Source: Mycobacterium rhizamassiliense
GTDB lineage: Bacteria; Actinomycetota; Actinomycetes; Mycobacteriales; Mycobacteriaceae
Length of the DNA stretch: 64,000 bases
Assembly: GCF_900157375.1 (NCBI RefSeq)
Contig: NZ_LT721901.1
Span: 4,297,685 to 4,361,684, forward strand
Direction: 5' to 3'
Part shown: in pieces, positions 46,421 to 55,701 of the stretch
Layout: every line of letters starts with the position of its first letter
How positions within the stretch are numbered: the stretch's first letter is position 1
Notes under the pieces: model-generated
What the model was told of the DNA's origin: nothing
Databases searched by the model: none
What the model saw: the letters and a program-made list of their open reading frames with translations, nothing else
Made by a program: the position numbers and the translations under genes

Positions 46421-48886
46421 CTAGTGCGGCGGTTCTATCGGCAGGGCCGGACCACCGTAGGGAGTCGGAATAGTGAAGCGGCCCTTCGGTGTCGGGTCGG
46501 TCCTGCGGCCCAGGTCCGCTCCAGGTGGCGGGCCGGCGGTGTCGTCGCCGCCCGGCCGCGGCGCGTTCTTGGCCCCCCGGATCGAGACGGCGGGGTCGTC
46601 GTCGCGGCAGTAGGTGTACATGAACGGCTCGTAATAGTCGGCCGACGACGGCGGGTGTGCCGGGGTCCCGTAGTCGCACACGTAGCGCGGGTAGAGGTCG
46701 GCGATCGCCCACACGCCGTTGTCGTGGAACGCGCTCGTCACCGCGTCCAGCACCGAGCCCCGGTAGTCGGGGAACAGCGCGTTGAGGGCCGGCACCCGCA
46801 GATACAGAAGCTGCGACATGGTGGCCATGCTGCCCAGCAACTGCACCATCGTGTCGGAGTTGTCGGAGAACAGGTTATCGACGGCCGACAGGGCCCGCGG
46901 CGTCCGTTCGATCAATCGCCGGTAGCCGCTTTGCATCCGGGCGACGCCGGACAGCGTGTGCTGCAGTTCGGTGGCGGTGGCCGCCAGGCCGGCGTTCTTG
47001 TCGCCGGCCAGCGTGAGTACGACGCGGCTGTTCTTGATGATGCTGGTGGTCTGCGGCAGCACCGAGTCGAGCGTGGACAGCAGGAAGGTGCCGCCGTCGA
47101 CGATGGCGGCCAGCTTCACCGGGCCCTCCTTACTCATGCTCAGTTCCTTCTTGATCAGCTCGATCTTGTGCGGATCGACCTGTGCCAGTAAGCCGTCGGC
47201 GTCACCGAGCAACCGCGCCAGGCTGACCGGGACCGTGGTGCGGTCCAGGCCGATCAGGCTGCCGTCGTGCAGATAAGGCCCGGCGTCGGATTCGGCCTCG
47301 AAGTTGATGTATTGCTCGCCGGCCGGCGACAGCGCCGACACGTGCACGACGCTGTTCGACGGGATCTTCGCCTTCGAGGTGATGCTCGCGACGGCGTTGA
47401 CGCCTGCGTCGGTGATCTGCAGGGACTCGACGCGCCCGATGCGCACGCCGCGCAGCGCGACGTCCTGATTCGGTAGCAGGCCACCGGATTCCGGCAACTG
47501 CACGGTGACCCGATAGGAGGACGCGAACGGTGTCACCCGCAGCGCTCCGACGAGCAGGTACGCGCTCGCCACCACCAGCGTGAGCACCAGCCCGGCGACC
47601 GACAGCCACACCTGCTGGCGGTGGCCGGCGCGGACCACTCGCACCACGAAGTTCGCGACCGCGGCGATCATGGCTGCGACCCCGGTGACAGCGGACCCGG
47701 CGGGGGACCGGGGGGCGGTGACGTCGATTTGCCCCGGCACGTTCGGGTCCGGAATGACGGGCACCTGCGGCGAGTTCGGGCCCCGGCCGACCACCCGCTC
47801 CTGCAGCCGCCACAGGGTGTACTTCAGCGAACCTACGAGCAGGTTGATGTTGTAGTGGTGCGGCCCGTGCAGCCCGATGTCGCCGGGGTATCCGATGTCG
47901 GGAAGCGATCCGAGGATCAGCTTGTCCACGCCCACGTGCACCGAAATCGCGCTTCCTGACGTTGATTTGACGAGTGGGGGAATCAACCGGTTTATCGAGT
48001 AGAAACTGGTGTCCGGGCTCACCGCCACGTCATTGGCGGCCCCGGCGATCGTGTTGAGGTCGCGGATGATGCTGCGGCCGCTGGTGTCGGTGCCGCCGAT
48101 CGACGGGAACCTGGCCAGCAACCGGGAGGTGTCGCCCGCCTGCACGGCCAGATTGGTGAGTTCAGTGGTGTTATCGGCCAGCGCCGAGGTGGCGGGCCTG
48201 GCGGCCGCCATCAGGTCGGAGATAGCGCGGTCTTTCGCATCGAGTTGGTTTGAAAGACGGGACAATTGGGTCATCGCGTCGGAGATCTGGCCGGACCTCG
48301 CGTCGAGGGTCCCGACCAGCTGGTTGGACTTGCGGATCATGTTTCCGAAGGCCTGGCCCTGATCGCCGGTCGCCTTGCCGAAGCCATTGATGATGTTGGT
48401 GAAATTGCGCACCGCCCCCCCGTTGACCAGGATCGCAGCCGAACTCAGCACCGATTCGACGGTCGAGGCGGCGGCCGTCGACTCCAGGCTGATGGTGTCG
48501 CCGTTACGCAGCATCGGCATGTCCGCTGGATCATCGGCCGGCGGCTTGAGCGCCACGAAGACGTCGCCGAGCGGTGTGGCGGTGCGCAATTCGGCGGTGC
48601 TGCCCCGTGGCAGCAGCACGCCGTTGCGGATGCGCAGCGTCGTCACCGCGGTGTAGTTGCGGGCGGTCATCGATTCGACCTGCCCGACGTCGGCACCGGC
48701 GAGCTTGACCTTCGCGTTCATCGGGAGGTTCAGCGCGTTGGAGAACACCGCGGTCAGCGTGTATCCGCCCGAACCGAGCCCGGGCGCCGGAAGCGGAAGG
48801 CTGGCAAGGCCATTCGTGCCGCACCCCGCGGTGATCAACACCGCGGCCAGTATGGCCAGCGAGCTTTTGACGCGGACGGTGATCAT
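46421..48886 (-). CDS. MceE-MceF fusion: lipoprotein MCE protein joined to a second MCE protein
   Basis: A single uninterrupted 821-codon frame carries two MCE proteins normally encoded by separate genes. The first part (1-395) is an MceE-type lipoprotein: signal peptide with lipobox TAGC (Cys 22) and an MCE domain (YTLTAVFSNALNLPMNAKVK). The second part (426-821) is MceF: a membrane helix (VWLSVAGLVLTLVVASAYLL, 426-445) then an MCE domain (YRVTVQLPESGGLLPNQDVA) and a Pro-rich C-terminus. Between them, residues 399-415 (AVTGVAAMIAAVANFVV) are hydrophobic and are followed by a positive loop (RVVRAGHRQQ, 416-425), consistent with a helical hairpin that keeps both MCE domains outside. Confidence 0.85.
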   Translation of the reverse strand: MITVRVKSSLAILAAVLITAGCGTNGLASLPLPAPGLGSGGYTLTAVFSNALNLPMNAKVKLAGADVGQVESMTARNYTAVTTLRIRNGVLLPRGSTAELRTATPLGDVFVALKPPADDPADMPMLRNGDTISLESTAAASTVESVLSSAAILVNGGAVRNFTNIINGFGKATGDQGQAFGNMIRKSNQLVGTLDARSGQISDAMTQLSRLSNQLDAKDRAISDLMAAARPATSALADNTTELTNLAVQAGDTSRLLARFPSIGGTDTSGRSIIRDLNTIAGAANDVAVSPDTSFYSINRLIPPLVKSTSGSAISVHVGVDKLILGSLPDIGYPGDIGLHGPHHYNINLLVGSLKYTLWRLQERVVGRGPNSPQVPVIPDPNVPGQIDVTAPRSPAGSAVTGVAAMIAAVANFVVRVVRAGHRQQVWLSVAGLVLTLVVASAYLLVGALRVTPFASSYRVTVQLPESGGLLPNQDVALRGVRIGRVESLQITDAGVNAVASITSKAKIPSNSVVHVSALSPAGEQYINFEAESDAGPYLHDGSLIGLDRTTVPVSLARLLGDADGLLAQVDPHKIELIKKELSMSKEGPVKLAAIVDGGTFLLSTLDSVLPQTTSIIKNSRVVLTLAGDKNAGLAATATELQHTLSGVARMQSGYRRLIERTPRALSAVDNLFSDNSDTMVQLLGSMATMSQLLYLRVPALNALFPDYRGSVLDAVTSAFHDNGVWAIADLYPRYVCDYGTPAHPPSSADYYEPFMYTYCRDDDPAVSIRGAKNAPRPGGDDTAGPPPGADLGRRTDPTPKGRFTIPTPYGGPALPIEPPH

Positions 48887-50001
48887 TTCTGGCCCATCGC
48901 AGCCATGCCGTCGAGCACATAGGTCAACCCGAAGTCCGGGCCGAAATCCTGGATCGTCCCGGTGCTGCAGCCGAGTTGGCGGAGGCCCATCAGGTTGCAG
49001 ATCTCTTTGGTGTACTGGCTGTCGAAAAGCAGGCGGTCGGTGAGGAAGCGGGCCCGCACGGCGCCGTTGGCCCGGTCGATCATGTTGTAGGCGTTGTCGG
49101 CCAGCATCGGTGCCACATCGAGCATTTCGGCGAGATCGCGCTTGTGCTCGGTCACCGTCTGCACCGTGCCGTTGCCGTTGACCAGTGCCTGCTTGATCGT
49201 GTCGCGGTTTTCGTCGAGCAGGTCGCCGGCCCGCTGGACCAGCTGATCGAACCGCTTCCCGGTGTTGCCGCTCCCGATGTCCTCGTCGGCCATGATCTGG
49301 CTGACTTGGTGGATGGTGGAGGCGAATTCGCGCAGCTTGCCGTCGTTGGCGGCCGTCGCGTCGAACAGCGCGCTGATGTTCTTGACGATCGTGGTGATCT
49401 GCTCGCGCGTCTGCGCGCCGCCGTCGCTGGACAGGCGCAGCGCCCTGGACAGCTCGTCGAGCGACGATTTGATATCCGCGCCCCTGCCGTCGACGACCTT
49501 GCTGCCGTTGTTGATCACGTCGGCGATCGGTCCGCCGCCGTGGCCGTCGCCCTCCAGCGATTTGGTGACCTTGTCGAGAACGCTGAGCACGCGGCTGAAT
49601 TCGACCGGAGTTTTGGTGCGGGTCAGCCCGATGGTGTCGTGATTCTCCAGGACCGGACCGCCGTGGTAGGCCGGGGTGAGCTCGATCTGCCGGTCGGTGA
49701 GGATCGAGGTGGACACCGTGACGGCCTGCGCGTTAGCGGGAACCTTCACCCGGCGGTCGACGGTGAATACGACTTCGACATAGGGGCCCTTGGCGTTGAT
49801 CTTGGTGATCTTGCCCACCGGCATGCCCAGCACCGCGACCACGTTGCCCTCGTAAAGTCCAGAGGCGCTGTCGAATTGGGCCGTCACGCTGATCGTGTCC
49901 TCGCCGGAGCCGAGGTACCACCAGCCGACGCCGACGGCCGCCGCCAGCACTACCGCGGCGGCGACGATGGCTACCACCTTGGACCGCAGCGCCGCCGTCA
50001 C
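48883..50001 (-). CDS. MceD-type MCE protein
   Basis: A 372-residue MCE protein: one N-terminal membrane helix (KVVAIVAAAVVLAAAVGVGW), the MCE domain (ISVTAQFDSASGLYEGNVVA, then GMPVGKITKI) and a long alpha-helical extension thought to form the barrel of the lipid-transport complex. Cysteines in ICNLMGLRQLGCSTG near the C-terminus may form a disulfide. GTG 50001 overlaps the mceC stop by 4 bp and the stop overlaps the fused mceE-F start. Named by order in the operon. Confidence 0.88.
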   Translation of the reverse strand: MTAALRSKVVAIVAAAVVLAAAVGVGWWYLGSGEDTISVTAQFDSASGLYEGNVVAVLGMPVGKITKINAKGPYVEVVFTVDRRVKVPANAQAVTVSTSILTDRQIELTPAYHGGPVLENHDTIGLTRTKTPVEFSRVLSVLDKVTKSLEGDGHGGGPIADVINNGSKVVDGRGADIKSSLDELSRALRLSSDGGAQTREQITTIVKNISALFDATAANDGKLREFASTIHQVSQIMADEDIGSGNTGKRFDQLVQRAGDLLDENRDTIKQALVNGNGTVQTVTEHKRDLAEMLDVAPMLADNAYNMIDRANGAVRARFLTDRLLFDSQYTKEICNLMGLRQLGCSTGTIQDFGPDFGLTYVLDGMAAMGQK

Positions 50002-51044
50002 TTGCAGTCCTTGAAGTACTCGATCATGCCGAACTGCTTGGCGCGCCCGCTGATCGCGCACATCCACGAGTCGACCAGCGGCACGTTGTTCGCGTTGAAG
50101 TTCACCGCGTTGCCCTCACCGGTGAGGTTGGCCGCTTCCCGGAAGAAGATCGGGCTGATCTGCAGCATGCTGCCCAGCAGGTCGTCGTGCTGAGCCATCA
50201 GGCCGGTGAAGTCACGCATGTCGGCGATCAGCGAGTCCAGGCCGGACCGATCGTTGACCACGAGCTGGTTCATGGTGTCGACCAGGCCCGTCAGCGACTG
50301 CATCATGGCGTGGAAAACGGCTCGCCGCGCGACGAATTGGCCCAGCAGGTCCTGGCCCTGGTTGATCAAGTTGCCGATGCCGGCCTGCTGGCGCCGCAGG
50401 GTGTTGGTCACCTGTTCGGTGCTGCGCAGCAGCTGCCCCAGTTGGTCGCGGCGCACCGCGATGATCGACGACAGCGAGTGAATGTTCGTGATGGCCTGCG
50501 GAATCACCGCGGGTAGGCCCTCGAGTTGCTTGCCGAGCACCGACAGCGACTGGGCGAACCGGTCGGAATCGACCTGCTCGAAAGTCGTGGTGGCATCCTG
50601 TAGTGCGGCCTGCAGGTCGTAGGGCACCTCGGTATGCGGCAGGTCAAAGGTGTTGTGGGGCAGCGAGCCCGAGCCGCTGGGCTCCAGCGAGAGATAACGC
50701 GAACCCAGGATGGTGGTGACCCTGATCTTCGCCCGGGAGTCCTTGCCGAGCGCGATGTCGTCGCGGATCTTCAGTCCCGCCTCGACGTGATCGCCGTCGA
50801 GTTTCATGCTCGTCACCTCGCCGACGGGAATGCCCGCGACCACGATCGGGTTACCGGGCCGCAGCGAGGCCGCCTGCAGGAATTCCGCGGTGTAGTGCCG
50901 GTATCCGGCGCCGAGCGCATGCACCGTCAGCAGGGCCCCGATCACCACCGCAACCACGACGACGCCGATGAACCCGAGCCACGTCATGTTGTAGCTTTCC
51001 AGCGGACGCTTCTTGATCCGCTCCCATACGGACGGATCAGCCAT
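49998..51044 (-). CDS. MceC-type MCE protein
   Basis: A 348-residue MCE protein with a cytoplasmic N-terminus (DPSVWERIKKRPLESYN), one membrane helix (WLGFIGVVVVAVVIGALL) and the MCE domain (HYTAEFLQAASLRPGNPIVV, GIPVGEVTSMKLDGDHVEAG), followed by a helical barrel-forming region. The C-terminus ends in MCAISGRAKQFGMIEYFKDC with two cysteines. It overlaps mceB by 8 bp and mceD by 4 bp, so all subunits are translationally coupled. Confidence 0.88.
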   Translation of the reverse strand: MADPSVWERIKKRPLESYNMTWLGFIGVVVVAVVIGALLTVHALGAGYRHYTAEFLQAASLRPGNPIVVAGIPVGEVTSMKLDGDHVEAGLKIRDDIALGKDSRAKIRVTTILGSRYLSLEPSGSGSLPHNTFDLPHTEVPYDLQAALQDATTTFEQVDSDRFAQSLSVLGKQLEGLPAVIPQAITNIHSLSSIIAVRRDQLGQLLRSTEQVTNTLRRQQAGIGNLINQGQDLLGQFVARRAVFHAMMQSLTGLVDTMNQLVVNDRSGLDSLIADMRDFTGLMAQHDDLLGSMLQISPIFFREAANLTGEGNAVNFNANNVPLVDSWMCAISGRAKQFGMIEYFKDCK

Positions 51045-52098
51045 CGGCGGTGCTCCTGCATCTCGGGGTGTGCCACGTCTTGTTTCCGGGCGTGGCGGCG
51101 GCGACGATGATCGGCACGACGTCGTTGAGGCCGGGGAAGAATCCCATGAAGTTCACGTCGCAGACATAGGCGTTGCCGTAGGCGCCCTGATTGCCCACCC
51201 GCGCGAGCCCTTTCAACAGCAGCGGGATGTTGTCACCGAAGAACGCGACCTGTGGTTCGACGTCCATCAGGTGCCGGGCCACACCGGGCTTGCGGTCGAC
51301 GAACTCGCGAAGCGATGGATACACGTCGTGGGCCGAGGTCGACAGCCGGCCCATCACCCGGGACAGCGACCCCACCGAGGAGACCAGCTCCGGCCGCCGC
51401 GCGTCGAGCTGCGCGACGACCTCGCGGGTCTGGGTGATGACGCCGTCGAAATTGTCGTTCTGCGCGGCGAGGTTGCCGACCACCTTGTTGAGGTTGGTGA
51501 TCACATCGCCCAGGGCCTGGTCGCGTCCGGCGAATGTCTCGGTGAGCGTGGACGTCTGGCCGATCAGCGTGGTCAGCGACGCCGTATCACCCTGCAGCGA
51601 CGCGATGATGCCCTTGGTCAGGTTGTCGGCGTCGTGCGGGTTCAGCAGGCTGAACAGCGGTTCGTAGCCATTCAGCAACGCGGTGACGTCGAAGGACGGT
51701 TCGGTGCGTTCCAGCGGGATGACGCTGCCGGGCGGCAGCAGGGTTTGGCTGCCCTCCTTGCCCAGGGACAGTCCGAGGTAACGCTGCCCGACGATGTTCT
51801 GGTAGGTCACCGACGCGACGGTGTTTCCGTAGAGGTGCTGATCGGTCTGCAGCACGAAGGAGGCCTTCGCGAGTTTCCCGTCGAGGTCCACCTTTTCGAC
51901 CCGGCCCACCCGCACGCCGGCCATCCGGACGTCGTCGCCCTCGCGGAGCCCATAGACGTCGGTGAACACCGCCGAATAGCCGGCCGTGGTGCCCTCGACG
52001 TCGCGGCGCAGGCTCACGTACACCAGCCAGGTGAGCGTCAACGCGACGACCATGAACAGGGTGAGGCCGATCAGAGGGGCACGAAATTTCATCTGCAT
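51037..52098 (-). CDS. MceB-type MCE protein
   Basis: A 353-residue MCE protein: membrane helix (APLIGLTLFMVVALTLTWLV), MCE domain (YSAVFTDVYGLREGDDVRMA, VRVGRVEKVDLDGKLAKA) and long helices. The C-terminal YVCDVNFMGFFPG and HTPRCRSTADG match what is usual at the end of MceB proteins. ATG 52098 lies one base after the mceA stop; a second ATG at 52092 is possible. It would be one of six strands of the hetero-oligomeric Mce tunnel that carries lipids or sterols across the envelope. Confidence 0.88.
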   Translation of the reverse strand: MQMKFRAPLIGLTLFMVVALTLTWLVYVSLRRDVEGTTAGYSAVFTDVYGLREGDDVRMAGVRVGRVEKVDLDGKLAKASFVLQTDQHLYGNTVASVTYQNIVGQRYLGLSLGKEGSQTLLPPGSVIPLERTEPSFDVTALLNGYEPLFSLLNPHDADNLTKGIIASLQGDTASLTTLIGQTSTLTETFAGRDQALGDVITNLNKVVGNLAAQNDNFDGVITQTREVVAQLDARRPELVSSVGSLSRVMGRLSTSAHDVYPSLREFVDRKPGVARHLMDVEPQVAFFGDNIPLLLKGLARVGNQGAYGNAYVCDVNFMGFFPGLNDVVPIIVAAATPGNKTWHTPRCRSTADG

Positions 52099-52099
52099 G

Positions 52100-53680
52100 T
52101 CAGTTGTGCCCTCCGGGTGGGGGTTTCGCTGCTCCGGCCAACGAGACCGTGGTGCCGCGGGCCACCGGCCCCAGCAGCAGCTCGGTCGCGGGCGTGGCGG
52201 GCTCACCGGTGATCACGCTCAACATGTTTCGTTCGTACTGGCTGCCGACGGGCCCCACGTTTCCGCCGAAGGTGCCCCGGTACGACGACTGCGGTATCCA
52301 CGGGGCCTTGGGCGCCACCGGCGCGACCCACGGCGCGTTCGGCTCGGGAGTCGCGGGCGCACCGGGAGTCGGGTTGTCGGGGTTGGCGCTACCCGGCACC
52401 GGCGGCGACGGCATGATCCCGGGTGCCAGTGGGGGATTGGGATCGGTCAGATTGGGCGGGCCGTTGATCAGCGGTGGCCCGACCGCGACGAGGTTTCCGT
52501 CGGGCCCGATGACGGTTCCCGGCGGCGGCGCCAGATCCTTGGGCGGATGATAGTTCTGCGGCAGCAGCACCTCCGGCAGGTCCGGTCGGACCGGGATGAG
52601 CGGGGCGGTAAAGCAGCTGGGCCCCTTCAGCTCTCCGTAATGCGGACAGTCCGCGCGGGTGTAGGTCGACGAGGGCGTGAAGGTGAGCATCGCGCGCATG
52701 TTGCCGACGTCGCGTCCGGGCACCCAGACCTGCTCCATGAACTTGTTGGCCAGGTTGTCCAGCTTGGTGACCGCGGGCACGAAGTTGTTGGACTTCATCG
52801 CCAAGATGCCCAGCACCGGTGTGAAGTCGGAGGTGATCCTGATCAGCTGGTCGATGTGGTTGTCGAACGACTGGCGCGTCGTGCCGAGCGTGTAGTCGGC
52901 CCCGGACAGCAGCGAAACCAATTGCCCACGCGTCTCGGCGAACGTCTGCATCGGTTCGACCGCCTGATGCAGGGCGTCGAGAAGATCGGGTGCGCTCTGC
53001 TGCAGTCCGCGTGCGGCATCGACGAGCGCGGACACCGTCGACGGTCCGGTGTCGGTGCTCACAATCGAATTGAGTTGGTCGAGAAGGCGATTCAATTGTG
53101 CCCCGGCATTCAGCAGTGGGACGCGGCGGTGATCGGTGGCGGCGCCCAGCGCGGCCAGAATTCCCACCGATCTGTCGTCGCGGCCGCGGCCGGCGGCGGC
53201 CAGCAGGTCGCGCAGCTTGCTGACGGTGGTCTGGAACAGCACGGTCGGCAGCCGGGTGTCTTCGGGAATGTGGGCGCCCTGCCGGATCGCCGCACCGGGG
53301 CCGTTGCCGACCAGCTGAACCGACGACACGGCGAAGACGTTGCTGGGCACCACCCGGGCGGTCACCGCGGTCGGAATCGACTGGGCGAATTCGGGTTTAA
53401 GGTCGATGTGCACATAGTTGGGGTTTCCGTTGGCCGCCGGAATCACGTCATCGACCATCCCGACCAGCACGCCGTGGTACTTGACGTCCGACTTCTGCGG
53501 CAGCCCGTCGCCGACGTTGATCAGATCGGCGACCACCCGGACGTAGTCGTTGAGCCTGCCGGTGGACTTGGCCAACATCGCGACGGTGAGCAGGGCCGCG
53601 ACGGCGATGACCGCCACTCCGGTGGCGAGCAACTGCCGGTCCGATGGGCCACGCCCGTCCAGCTCAAGGGAATTCGGCAT
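52100..53680 (-). CDS. MceA-type MCE protein with proline-rich tail
   Basis: A 526-residue MCE protein. One membrane helix (LLATGVAVIAVAALLTVAML) is followed by the MCE domain (YVRVVADLINVGDGLPQKSD, VLVGMVDDVIPAANGNPNYV), a helical region and a tail of about 150 residues rich in Pro/Gly/Asn (PPLINGPPNLTDPNPPLAPG). The tail is typical of MceA proteins. It follows yrbEB by 10 bp. The operon is best named by subunit order; resemblance to the mce5/mce7 type operons of the M. avium complex is likely but not demonstrated here. Confidence 0.88.
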   Translation of the reverse strand: MPNSLELDGRGPSDRQLLATGVAVIAVAALLTVAMLAKSTGRLNDYVRVVADLINVGDGLPQKSDVKYHGVLVGMVDDVIPAANGNPNYVHIDLKPEFAQSIPTAVTARVVPSNVFAVSSVQLVGNGPGAAIRQGAHIPEDTRLPTVLFQTTVSKLRDLLAAAGRGRDDRSVGILAALGAATDHRRVPLLNAGAQLNRLLDQLNSIVSTDTGPSTVSALVDAARGLQQSAPDLLDALHQAVEPMQTFAETRGQLVSLLSGADYTLGTTRQSFDNHIDQLIRITSDFTPVLGILAMKSNNFVPAVTKLDNLANKFMEQVWVPGRDVGNMRAMLTFTPSSTYTRADCPHYGELKGPSCFTAPLIPVRPDLPEVLLPQNYHPPKDLAPPPGTVIGPDGNLVAVGPPLINGPPNLTDPNPPLAPGIMPSPPVPGSANPDNPTPGAPATPEPNAPWVAPVAPKAPWIPQSSYRGTFGGNVGPVGSQYERNMLSVITGEPATPATELLLGPVARGTTVSLAGAAKPPPGGHN

Positions 53681-53690
53681 GTGTCACCAC

Positions 53691-54554
53691 CTAGCCACCG
53701 AACCTTGCTCCGGCGTCGACGCCCCACAACGCCATGGTGAGCAACATGTTCACGATGATCACCACGGTGATGCTGGCCCGCATGCCGTGCCCGGCGGCCA
53801 CGCCGACGCCCTCGGGGCCGCCGGTCGCGTAGTACCCGTAGTAGCACTGGATCGTCGACGCGATCCACACGAAGATCACCGCCTTGATCAACGAGTAGAG
53901 GATGTCCTGGCCGGCCAGCATCAATGTGAAGTAGTGCAGATACGAGCCGGTCGAGCCGCCGCTGCTGATCCCGACCACCAGCTGCGTGGTCAGGTAGCCG
54001 ATCGCCAGGCATGCGGCGTACAGCGGCACGATCGCCGCCACCGAGGCGATCAGCCGGGTGGTCACCAGGTACGGGATCGGCCGGATCGCAATGGATTCCA
54101 GGGCGTCGATCTCCTCGGCGATGCGCATCGAGCCCAGCTGGGCGGTGAAGCGGCAGCCGGCCTGCATGGCGAACGACAGCGACGCCATCAGCGGCGCCAG
54201 CTCGCGGGTGTTGACCAACGACGAGACGAAACCGGTCGCGGGGCCCAGGCCGAGCAGCTCCAGGAAGTTGTAGCCCTCGATGCCCACCAGCGCGCCGACG
54301 GTCATGCCGAGGACGACGGCCACACCGGCGGTGCCGCCGCCGACGACGATCGAGCCGTTGCCCCAGGTGATGTTCGACAGCAGCCGCAGAAACTCGCCGC
54401 GGTACTGGCGCAGCGCGAGCGGCACCGCGGCCAGCGCCCGGATGAAGAACACCAGCAGGTGGCCGAGCCGGATGACCGGCACGGTGCCCCTGCGGTAGAG
54501 CAACACCACGCGATTCGACAGCGGCGCGAGCGGGAGATAGGTCGACGCCGCCAT
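53691..54554 (-). CDS. YrbE/MlaE-family ABC permease subunit B
   Basis: A 287-residue multi-pass permease of the MlaE family (five to six helices): ALVGIEGYNFLELLGLGPAT, the conserved TRELAPLMASLSFAMQAG and MRIAEEIDALESIAIRPIPY (the cytoplasmic MlaE EExxAL-type coupling segment). Together with YrbEA it would form the inner-membrane channel energised by an Mkl-type ATPase encoded elsewhere. It starts one base after the yrbEA stop. Confidence 0.92.
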   Translation of the reverse strand: MAASTYLPLAPLSNRVVLLYRRGTVPVIRLGHLLVFFIRALAAVPLALRQYRGEFLRLLSNITWGNGSIVVGGGTAGVAVVLGMTVGALVGIEGYNFLELLGLGPATGFVSSLVNTRELAPLMASLSFAMQAGCRFTAQLGSMRIAEEIDALESIAIRPIPYLVTTRLIASVAAIVPLYAACLAIGYLTTQLVVGISSGGSTGSYLHYFTLMLAGQDILYSLIKAVIFVWIASTIQCYYGYYATGGPEGVGVAAGHGMRASITVVIIVNMLLTMALWGVDAGARFGG

Positions 54555-54555
54555 G

Positions 54556-55395
54556 TCATAGGCCCGTTCTGGGCGACAGCATGATGTAGAGCTGGCTGAT
54601 GACGACGTTGACGATCATTAGCAGCAGGATCGCCTCGACGACCGCAGCGTTCACCGAGTTCGCGACCCCCGTCGGGCCGCCCTTGGTGGACAGGCCCTTC
54701 TGGCTCGCGACGATGGCCACGATGGCGCCGAACACGATCGCCTTCAGCAGGGCCAGGATCATGTCCCCGGTCGTGGCGAACGACGCGAACGTCGACACGA
54801 AGCTGCCCGGCGCGCCGTTCTGGAAGTACACGTTGAACATGTAGCTGGCGAAAAAGCCGACAAAGCACACGACTCCGGTGAGGGCCACGCCGATCATCAC
54901 CGCCGCGGCCAGGCGGGGGACGACCAGGCGACGAATCACCGAGACCCCCATCACCTCCATCGCGTCGGTCTCTTCGCGCATGGTTCGCGAACCCAGGTCC
55001 GCGGTGATCGCCGACCCGACGGCCGACGCCATCAGGACGGCCGCCACCAAAGAAGCGCCCTGCCGAATGACCGCGAGCCCGCTGGCCGCGCCGGCCAGTG
55101 AGGTGGCGCCCACCTGGCCGGCGAGCAGCGCGAACTGAATGGACAGGGTGACGCTGATCGGCAGCGACACCAGGATTGTCGGCAGCACCGCGGTGCCCGC
55201 CATGAACGCGCCCTGGCGGACGAACTCCTGCCATTGGAATCGGCCGGTGAACAGGTCGATGAAGAAATATTGAATGGTGCGAACGCCGAGAACGAATTGC
55301 TCGCCGACCGTGGTCAGCGACGCGATCGGGTGGCGCCTGACGTACCCGGCGGACCAGTCCTGAATCGCGGCGATGCCGTCTTCTTGAGTCGTCAT
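54556..55395 (-). CDS. YrbE/MlaE-family ABC permease subunit A
   Basis: First gene of the mce operon, 279 residues. Features are an N-terminal amphipathic helix region, membrane segments (TAVLPTILVSLPISVTLSIQ; RLAAAVMIGVALTGVVCFVG) and the coupling-helix motif MREETDAMEVMGVSVIRRLV conserved in YrbE proteins. ATG 55395 has no strong ribosome site. The gene is divergent from a TetR gene across a 306-bp spacer that should hold the operon promoter. Confidence 0.92.
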   Translation of the reverse strand: MTTQEDGIAAIQDWSAGYVRRHPIASLTTVGEQFVLGVRTIQYFFIDLFTGRFQWQEFVRQGAFMAGTAVLPTILVSLPISVTLSIQFALLAGQVGATSLAGAASGLAVIRQGASLVAAVLMASAVGSAITADLGSRTMREETDAMEVMGVSVIRRLVVPRLAAAVMIGVALTGVVCFVGFFASYMFNVYFQNGAPGSFVSTFASFATTGDMILALLKAIVFGAIVAIVASQKGLSTKGGPTGVANSVNAAVVEAILLLMIVNVVISQLYIMLSPRTGL

Positions 55396-55701
55396 CGCGC
55401 GGCTATTAGTCGTCTGTCTAGCAAACCCACGCCACCAGTCATCACGAGCCAGCTACCGTCCTCATCGACGCGTCCCCCGCCACTACATCCAGATCGCCGA
55501 GCAGGAGGGGTCGAGATCTCGATTCGGCTTATTTTCCTAAAGATAGTATCTTCAGCTTCCGTGACCTCGCAGCTCATTGGCGTGTGCTAGGTCACATTAG
55601 CCTGTTTGATAGGGACTTTCAATAGTGTAGAGTCACTCACCTGAGTTGGTCGCTGTACAGCACCTGCTGAGCTGAAATGTCGAATTGACGAAGGTGAAGG
55701 C
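55396..55701. promoter_or_regulatory. mce operon/tetR divergent regulatory region
   Basis: This 306-bp spacer has no gene but several symmetric elements: AAGATA-G-TATCTT (55540-55552), an inverted pair GTGACC (55561-55566) and GGTCAC (55590-55595) 29 bp apart, and the palindrome GCTGTACAGC (55652-55661) about 40 bp before the TetR start. One or more are likely operators for the divergent TetR protein. The first reuses the AAGATA/TATCTT half-sites seen at the monooxygenase operator. Confidence 0.6.

Noticed and set aside
47640..47760. Programmed frameshift between mceE and mceF
   Set aside because: The two coding parts are in the same frame with no intervening stop, so no frameshift is needed.
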